Shown here: positions 14,374 through 18,454 of the stretch, piece by piece
Numbering within the stretch: the stretch's first letter is position 1
How the letters are laid out: the number at the start of each line of letters is the position of its first letter
NCBI GenBank assembly: GCA_021604585.1
Contig: BQJG01000065.1
Location: forward strand, 1 to 18,454
Reading direction: 5' to 3'
From: Hyphococcus sp.
GTDB lineage: Bacteria; Pseudomonadota; Alphaproteobacteria; Caulobacterales; Parvularculaceae
DNA length: 18,454 nt
Notes under the pieces: generated by a model
Database searches by the model: none
What the model was told of the DNA's origin: nothing
The model's input: only the letters and a program-made list of their open reading frames with translations
Program-made: the position numbers and the translations under genes

Positions 14374-14931
14374 ATGATTGTAAGAACATGTATCGTTTCA
14401 GTATTTGTGTTGTTTGTTTTTGGCGCGCAAGCGTCGGCGCGCCCATTCGCCCGCGATTGTCCGGCGGGCGCTGCCGAAAATTTTGAAGAAGTTGTCGCTT
14501 TTCTGGATTCTCATATGGACAGCGTCAGGGCGATTTATGAACGCGACAATAATTATCATGCGCGCCGGGGCGCCAATCGGCGGGTTGAACGAAGGCTTGG
14601 GCGGGACCGCAAACTTGGAAATTTATGGTTTGCCTGCGCCAACAATTCCGCGCCGCTTTGCAAAGATTCCAGCGGCCGGCATGCAATGGGCGCCGCCAGC
14701 AACAAAATCAGGATTTGCTACACCAAGGTGAGAGACGGAACGCTTGCAACATCCGGGCGCGGGTTCTGCCGGCTCACCGAATTGGTGGCGCATGAATTCG
14801 GGCATGCTGTCGGCATCAAAAAAGACAGAGTCGGAAATCACTCTGACAACCGGAACGATCGCGTTTACCGATGGGGCTTCGCATGGGGTGATTACTGCCG
14901 AAGCGGCGGGTTTGATCACGACCTTCGTTAG
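14374..14931 (+). CDS. Small secreted protein with HEFGH zinc-protease motif
   Basis: This 185-residue protein has a signal peptide (hydrophobic 7-20, likely cleavage after A-S-A at 22). Its mature part contains six Cys (29, 88, 96, 115, 132, 175), enough for three disulfides. H-E-F-G-H at 140-144 is the HExxH zinc motif; the following A-V-G-I-K-K-D and N-D-R-V-Y-R-W-G (161-168) give candidate third ligands (Asp151, His156, Asp158 or Asp162). The layout of a Cys-ending strand I-R-I-C before the HExxH helix resembles the aspzincin/lysine-specific endopeptidase group (PF14521, M35-like). That link is inference. GGAAGG lies 9 bp before the ATG. I cannot name a family with certainty. Confidence 0.72.
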   Translation: MIVRTCIVSVFVLFVFGAQASARPFARDCPAGAAENFEEVVAFLDSHMDSVRAIYERDNNYHARRGANRRVERRLGRDRKLGNLWFACANNSAPLCKDSSGRHAMGAASNKIRICYTKVRDGTLATSGRGFCRLTELVAHEFGHAVGIKKDRVGNHSDNRNDRVYRWGFAWGDYCRSGGFDHDLR

Positions 14932-14952
14932 CCTGCAGCAATAGATAAGAGC

Positions 14953-14974
14953 GCGGCGAGATCGTTCTCGCCGT
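14953..14974. terminator. Hairpin between convergent genes, likely bidirectional terminator
   Basis: CGGCGAGA-TCGT-TCTCGCCG is a perfect 8-bp stem with a 4-nt loop, extendable by a G-U pair, in the 50-bp gap between the convergent metalloprotease and radical SAM genes. The plus strand continues TGTTCGTTT, a weak T run; the minus strand continues CGCTCTTATC. The symmetry suits termination in both directions. Confidence 0.6.
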
Positions 14975-14981
14975 GTTCGTT

Positions 14982-16151
14982 TCACCCGAATAAATCCATC
15001 TGTCCGGAGACCTCCTCCGGCACGCGGAACAGCGATAAATCGAGACGCGTGCGGTCGCGGTCAAAGCCGAGCCGGGCGCGGGCGGCGCGATTGCGCTGGC
15101 CGAGGAGTTTCGCATAGGGCGTGGTGATCTCCTTGCCGCGCATCCAATGCGGATCGTAATCTTTGCCGCCATTCATGTCGCGGATATGCTGCATGATGCG
15201 CTTGGCGCGGTTCGGCGCAAACGCCGCCAGCCATTCCTGAAACAGGGGCGAGACTTCAAGCGGCAGGCGCAAAATGGTGTAGGCGGAGAATGTCGCGCCC
15301 ATCTCGGCGGCCTTTTCCATGATCCCTTCCATCTCGTCGTCATTAAGGCCGGGGATCATCGGACCGGTCATGACGCCTGTGGTGACGCCCGCATCGCTTA
15401 GGCGGCGGATCGCTTCGAACCGCCATTTCGGCGCCGAGGCGCGCGGCTCCATGGATCGGGCCAGCGCTTTGTCCTGAGTGGTGATGGAGATCATCGCGCG
15501 GGTCAGGTTTTTCTCCGCCATGGGCGTTAAAATATCGAGATCGCGCGTAATGAGTTGCGACTTGGTGAGGATCGTCACCGGATGATTGAACTTTGCAAAT
15601 ACGCTGAGCACGCCGCGCATGATCTGAAAACGCCGTTCGACGGGCTGGTAAGGATCGGTGTTGGTGCCCATGGCGATCACCGCCGGGCGATAGCGCGGAT
15701 GGGAAAGTTCTTTTTCCAAGAGTTTGGGGGCGGAGGGTTTGGCGAAGAGTTTCGTTTCGAAATCCATGCCGGGCGACAGGCCCATATAGGCGTGGCTCGG
15801 GCGCGCAAAACAATAAATGCAGCCATGCTCACAGCCGCGATAGGGATTGATCGACCGATCGAACCCCACATAGGGCGAATTGTTGAAGGTGATGATCTTG
15901 CGCGGATTTTCGTATGTCACGTCGGTTTTGAATGGTTCGAGGTCTTCCTCGAGATCCCATCCGTCATGCGTTTCCTCGCGCTGGTCCTTTTCGTAACGGC
16001 CCGACGCATTAGACCGCGCGCCGCGCCCTTTCCCCTGGGCGGTCACCCGGGTTGCTTGCTCCTGGGCGGCGGAGGCGTCCGCCCCATTCTCCCCCATGGT
16101 TTTGGGGCGGCGGTGCAACGGGTGAAAGGAAAGATGCGCGGCGCGGGCCAT
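14982..16151 (-). CDS. PA0069-family radical SAM protein
   Basis: This 389-residue protein has the radical SAM cluster motif C-E-H-G-C-I-Y-C (C107, C111, C114). Next to it is P-Y-R-G-C-E-H-G-C-I-Y-C-F-A-R-P-S-H-A-Y, typical of the PA0069/SplB-like family. Later come A-M-G-T-N-T-D-P-Y-Q-P-V-E and T-K-S-Q-L-I-T-R-D. The cysteines bind a [4Fe-4S] cluster that cleaves S-adenosylmethionine. The reaction of this family is not established, and homology to spore photoproduct lyase is distant. The N-terminal 60 residues are low-complexity. The start at 16151 has no clear ribosome-binding site; ATG at 16097 is an alternative. It is divergent from the small-membrane-protein operon. Confidence 0.93.
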   Translation of the reverse strand: MARAAHLSFHPLHRRPKTMGENGADASAAQEQATRVTAQGKGRGARSNASGRYEKDQREETHDGWDLEEDLEPFKTDVTYENPRKIITFNNSPYVGFDRSINPYRGCEHGCIYCFARPSHAYMGLSPGMDFETKLFAKPSAPKLLEKELSHPRYRPAVIAMGTNTDPYQPVERRFQIMRGVLSVFAKFNHPVTILTKSQLITRDLDILTPMAEKNLTRAMISITTQDKALARSMEPRASAPKWRFEAIRRLSDAGVTTGVMTGPMIPGLNDDEMEGIMEKAAEMGATFSAYTILRLPLEVSPLFQEWLAAFAPNRAKRIMQHIRDMNGGKDYDPHWMRGKEITTPYAKLLGQRNRAARARLGFDRDRTRLDLSLFRVPEEVSGQMDLFG

Positions 16152-16225
16152 GTCGAAAAGTTAGCAAATCAACAGAACAAATCAAGAACATTTTTTGCCC
16201 AGCAAGCGCATAATGTCCAGCGTGC

Positions 16226-16254
16226 TTGACACCACCCTGCGCCCGCTCTATGTA
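16226..16254 (+). promoter_or_regulatory. Candidate promoter of the small-membrane-protein/XRE operon
   Basis: TTGACA at 16226-16231 is a perfect -35 box. Seventeen bp later TATGTA at 16249-16254 is a moderate -10 match. The promoter points to the first gene of the operon, whose ATG is at 16300. The -10 box and start region are covered by the tandem repeat that follows, a good arrangement for repression. Confidence 0.45.
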
Positions 16255-16283
16255 AAGGAAGCTTGTCGTAAAGGCTGCTTGTC
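16252..16283 (+). repeat. Two tandem 16-bp repeats, likely operator
   Basis: GTAAAGGAAGCTTGTC at 16252-16267 is followed without spacer by GTAAAGGCTGCTTGTC at 16268-16283; only two of 16 bases differ. Each unit has GTAAAG and CTTGTC ends around four bases. One and a half helical turns per unit is a fitting spacing for two DNA-binding dimers. The repeat lies at the presumed start of the operon encoding an XRE regulator, so autoregulation is the simplest reading. Confidence 0.65.
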
Positions 16284-16299
16284 ATAGGTGGAGAATGTC

Positions 16300-16545
16300 A
16301 TGAATGCGAAAAAACTCATTGTCGGGATGGTCTGGCTGGCGGCGCTCGCCTTGTGGATCGGGATTGGCGTCTATTACGTCACCGCCGAACCGGAGCTGGA
16401 ACAGTGGACGCTTGCGGTCACCATTGGCGCGATAGGGATGGAAGTCGCCTTCTGGACAACGGCGGCCGTGCTCGGCCTGACGCTGTTTGAGAGCCGCAAG
16501 GCGGTGTTCGGGTTCTTGACCCGGCCGTTTCGCCGCGGCGCTTAA
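16300..16545 (+). CDS. Small two-pass membrane protein, unknown function
   Basis: This 81-residue protein starts M-N-A-K-K-L-I-V-G-M and has two hydrophobic helices (about 4-26 and 37-62) with an acidic Glu-rich loop between them and a basic C-terminus (R-P-F-R-R-G-A). GGAG at 16290-16293 sits 6 bp before the ATG at 16300; a GTG at 16288 in the same frame would destroy that spacing. It is the first gene of the operon after the tandem repeat, with 31 bp before the next gene. I do not recognise a family. Confidence 0.8.
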   Translation: MNAKKLIVGMVWLAALALWIGIGVYYVTAEPELEQWTLAVTIGAIGMEVAFWTTAAVLGLTLFESRKAVFGFLTRPFRRGA

Positions 16546-16576
16546 ATATTCAGTCTAAGGATGAAAGGAACGCGCC

Positions 16577-16975
16577 ATGTCGGAGCGTATTAAGAAAGCA
16601 AAACGCCGCTATACGATCGAGCTGCTCGCCGCTATGACTCTGTATCTTGTCATTTTGTTTGGCGCACTGACCATTGCAAAACCGATGGAGCCGGGACCAA
16701 TGCTGACCGTGCTCGCCCTGGCGCCGTTAGCGCCGCTGCTTGTTGCTTGTTATTCGTTCTTTCGTTTCTATCAACGCATGGATGAAATGCAGAAACGGGT
16801 GAGCGCCGACGCGGCGGCGCTGACCCTCGTTGTTGCTTTTCTTGTCGCGATCACACTCGGTTTCTTGCGGCGCTTTGGCGTTCTGGATTTTGAAGACGAC
16901 ATGATGCTGTTCGGCCCGTTCCTGATCATCGTGTGGGGCGCCATGCGGTTCTGGCTCGGCGGGCGGGATTGCTGA
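16577..16975 (+). CDS. Four-pass membrane protein next to XRE regulator
   Basis: This 132-residue protein has four hydrophobic segments. The motif R-F-Y-Q-R-M-D-E-M-Q-K-R between the second and third is followed by A-D-A-A-A-L-T-L-V-V-A-F. This is the pattern of small membrane proteins found beside short XRE regulators in alphaproteobacteria (DUF2178-like arrangement). The basic N-terminus suggests a cytoplasmic start. AAAGGAA precedes the ATG at 16577, and the stop is 2 bp before the XRE gene. The role is unknown; a stress-responsive membrane function or a partner that modulates the regulator are both possible. Confidence 0.85.
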   Translation: MSERIKKAKRRYTIELLAAMTLYLVILFGALTIAKPMEPGPMLTVLALAPLAPLLVACYSFFRFYQRMDEMQKRVSADAAALTLVVAFLVAITLGFLRRFGVLDFEDDMMLFGPFLIIVWGAMRFWLGGRDC

Positions 16976-16977
16976 TC

Positions 16978-17184
16978 ATGGAAAACCGGCTGAAAGAACT
17001 GCGCGCGGAGCGCGGCTGGTCGCAAGCTGATCTTGCGGAAAAGCTCGACGTGTCGCGCCAGACCGTGAACTCGCTCGAGCGCGGCAAATACGACCCCTCG
17101 CTGCCGCTGGCGTTCAGGATTGCCGGGTTGTTCGCAATTCCGATTGAACAGATTTTCACGCCTGAAACAGGAGGTATCGCATGA
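16978..17184 (+). CDS. Short XRE-family transcriptional regulator
   Basis: This 68-residue protein is essentially one Cro/C1-type helix-turn-helix: L-K-E-L-R-A-E-R-G-W-S-Q-A-D-L-A-E-K-L (recognition helix about V-S-R-Q-T-V-N-S-L-E-R), then K-Y-D-P-S-L-P-L-A-F-R-I-A and I-E-Q-I-F. This is the YozG/YgzD-like group of very small regulators. The ATG at 16978 follows the stop of the membrane protein by 2 bp. The frame runs upstream to 16933, but that stretch overlaps the preceding gene. The stop overlaps the next ATG (ATGA), so it is translationally coupled. It probably binds the tandem repeat at 16252-16283. Confidence 0.93.
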   Translation: MENRLKELRAERGWSQADLAEKLDVSRQTVNSLERGKYDPSLPLAFRIAGLFAIPIEQIFTPETGGIA

Positions 17185-17336
17185 ACAGAAGAGTCCGCGC
17201 CGGGATTATGGGTGCTGCCGTCATGTTCGCCATGGCGGCGGCGTTGAAAGATAACGCTGTGGCTTTCGCGCTTGGGGTCGCTGCGCTGGTTGCCTTTGGC
17301 GGCCTGTCGTCGGGCCGATGCGGCGACAAAGACTAA
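17181..17336 (+). CDS. 51-residue small membrane protein
   Basis: An ATG at 17181 overlaps the XRE stop by 4 bp and opens 51 codons to TAA at 17336. The protein begins M-N-R-R-V-R-A-G and has two hydrophobic stretches, about 8-22 and 26-42, broken by K-D-N. It ends C-G-D-K-D. GGAGGT sits 5 bp before the ATG, inside the XRE gene. It is about the length of one hairpin membrane protein. No family is recognised, but the overlap and ribosome-binding site make it a real gene candidate. Confidence 0.78.
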   Translation: MNRRVRAGIMGAAVMFAMAAALKDNAVAFALGVAALVAFGGLSSGRCGDKD

Positions 17337-17348
17337 AGGGGGGAAGCG

Positions 17349-17513
17349 GTGGCGCATTTCAAAGGAACGCTGCTCGCCTGTTTCGGCGCCGCGCTGATCC
17401 CCGGCGCCGCTGTCGGCGTGGCGCTGGGTGACGTCGCGCTCGGGCTGTCGACCGGCGCCGTCGCGGCGGCGATCATGTTTCTCGCTGCCCGGCCAAAACA
17501 GTTTCCGCAATAA
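17349..17513 (+). CDS. 54-residue small membrane protein (GTG start)
   Basis: Starting at GTG 17349, 54 codons end at TAA 17511-17513. The strong AAAGGGGGG ribosome-binding site is about 8 bp upstream and only 12 bp separate it from the preceding stop. The protein is Ala/Gly-rich with two hydrophobic stretches, L-L-A-C-F-G-A-A-L and A-V-A-A-A-I-M-F-L-A-A, and ends R-P-K-Q-F-P-Q. It closes the five-gene operon. No family is recognised. Confidence 0.7.
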   Translation: MAHFKGTLLACFGAALIPGAAVGVALGDVALGLSTGAVAAAIMFLAARPKQFPQ

Positions 17514-17607
17514 TACTGGATCAGCTTTGCGTGACCCAAAAACCGTACGCCTTTCGTTTGCAGCATGAAACGCGTAAGGCTTGCGATCCTGATATGGTCG
17601 CTGCCTC

Positions 17608-18294
17608 ATGATCTCCATCGTCATTCCGACCCTGAACGCTGAAGCGCGTCTGGCGCAATGTCTCGACGCGCTGGTCACGTCAGCACTTGATGGCCTTGTG
17701 AAGGAAGTCATTATTGTTGACGGCGGTTCGACAGACGTCACGCTTCCCATGGCCGACAGTTTCGGAACGCGCATTCTGACGGCGCCGCCGGGCCGGGGCG
17801 GGCAATTGGCGGCTGGGGCGAAAGCGGCGCGCGGAGAGTGGCTGTTATTCCTGCATGCGGATACGGTGCTGGAAGAAGGTTGGAGCAATGAAGCCGCCGA
17901 ATTCATCGAAGGGAATCTGTATGCGGCGGCTGTCTTTACGTTTGCGTTTGACGCTACGGGAATCGCGCAGAGGCTGGTCGCGTGGGGCGTCATGCAGCGT
18001 ACGCGCTGGGTGAAAGCGCCTTATGGCGATCAAGGACTATTGATTTCAAAAAAAGTCTATGACGAGATTGGCGGCTTTGCCGACATGCCGCTATTTGAAG
18101 ATGTCGATATAATCCGGCGCCTGATCCGGATTAAGGGCCCCCATGCTTTGCATATTCTATCTTCAAAAGCGGTGACGTCCGCAGAGCGATATGAGCGCGA
18201 TGGGTATGCGCGGCGCGTGCTCAGAAATTTTGTGTTGCTGATGCGCTATCAGCTGGGTGTCTCTCCGGAAGAGCTTGCCAAGGCTTACCGCTGA
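17608..18294 (+). CDS. TIGR04283-type glycosyltransferase family 2 protein
   Basis: This 228-residue protein begins M-I-S-I-V-I-P-T-L-N-A-E, with V-I-I-V-D-G-G-S-T-D, R-G-G-Q-L-A-A-G-A and L-F-L-H-A-D-T. This is the GT-A fold of the TIGR04283 group, described as arsenosugar biosynthesis glycosyltransferase when beside arsS. The later P-Y-G-D-Q-G-L and E-D-V-D-I-I-R-R fit that group. The stop overlaps the start of the next gene by one base (TGATG), suggesting coupling. No arsenic gene lies in the window, so the arsenosugar role is only a family hint. Confidence 0.92.
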   Translation: MISIVIPTLNAEARLAQCLDALVTSALDGLVKEVIIVDGGSTDVTLPMADSFGTRILTAPPGRGGQLAAGAKAARGEWLLFLHADTVLEEGWSNEAAEFIEGNLYAAAVFTFAFDATGIAQRLVAWGVMQRTRWVKAPYGDQGLLISKKVYDEIGGFADMPLFEDVDIIRRLIRIKGPHALHILSSKAVTSAERYERDGYARRVLRNFVLLMRYQLGVSPEELAKAYR

Positions 18295-18454
18295 TGCGCG
18301 GCACGCTTGTCATTATGGTGAAGGCGCCCGTGGCGGGGCGGGTGAAAACCCGGCTCGGACGTGAGATTGGCATGGGCCGCGCGGCGGCGATTTTCCGTAT
18401 CATGACGAAGCGCACGATTGCCGAAGCCTCGAAAGGCGGCTGGCGCACCGTGCT
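18294..18454 (+). CDS. DUF2064/TIGR04282-type protein, 5' part only
   Basis: The open frame runs from ATG at 18294 past the window end. The first 53 residues contain V-I-M-V-K-A-P-V-A-G-R-V-K-T-R-L-G, the N-terminal nucleotide-binding signature of the DUF2064/TIGR04282 group, partner of TIGR04283. The two genes sit together and overlap by one base, as in other genomes. The rest lies outside the window. Confidence 0.88.
   Translation, partial: MRGTLVIMVKAPVAGRVKTRLGREIGMGRAAAIFRIMTKRTIAEASKGGWRTV

Noticed and set aside
14171..14377. 68-codon frame just upstream of the metalloprotease gene
   Set aside because: No good ribosome-binding site of its own, no motif, and it overlaps the start of the next gene; only the TGATG junction favours it.
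15555..16229. 224-codon open frame opposite the radical SAM gene
   Set aside because: It is the antisense frame of a strongly supported gene (intact CxxxCxxC motif), shows no family motif, and follows from GC-rich codon use.

Overview
The window reads as ordinary chromosome of an alphaproteobacterium. It is GC-rich by eye and densely coded with short gaps. The supporting markers are the style of the PA0069-type radical SAM protein, the Tat/lipoprotein DUF885 protein, the paired XRE regulator and small membrane proteins, and the Tgt and CysE sequences. I cannot fix the genus. There is no insertion sequence, integrase, phage gene or CRISPR array.

Layout. Bases 1-90 are the tail of an unidentified plus-strand gene. 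Two minus-strand genes follow: a DUF819 multi-pass membrane protein and a P-loop ATPase. A Rid-family gene is divergent from these, and a tRNA-Phe gene lies on the minus strand. Bases 3181-9735 hold eight plus-strand genes with gaps of at most about 50 bp: queF, a cyclophilin-type lipoprotein, a Nudix hydrolase, cysE, a luciferase-like oxidoreductase, queA, csaA and tgt. Three of these (queF, queA, tgt) belong to queuosine tRNA modification. The last three genes overlap by 4 bp each and end at a likely hairpin terminator. A tRNA-Lys gene follows.

Next come minus-strand genes for a DUF885 lipoprotein, a 29-residue membrane peptide and a 4-oxalocrotonate tautomerase-like enzyme. Divergent from them is a large one-component regulator (winged helix, TolB-like domain, TPRs). 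It is followed by a gene-poor 295-bp stretch and a small secreted HEFGH metalloprotease candidate. That gene converges, across a hairpin, on a radical SAM gene. The right part holds a compact five-gene operon: four very small membrane proteins around an XRE regulator, with a tandem 16-bp repeat over the presumed promoter. Two glycosyltransferase-type genes follow, of the TIGR04283/TIGR04282 pair often linked to arsenosugar synthesis; the second runs off the window.

The observations most worth pursuing are the small-membrane-protein/XRE operon with its tandem operator, the Tgt that has lost two of its three usual zinc cysteines, the translational coupling of csaA between queA and tgt, the secreted metalloprotease candidate, and the 29-residue membrane peptide with a strong ribosome-binding site.
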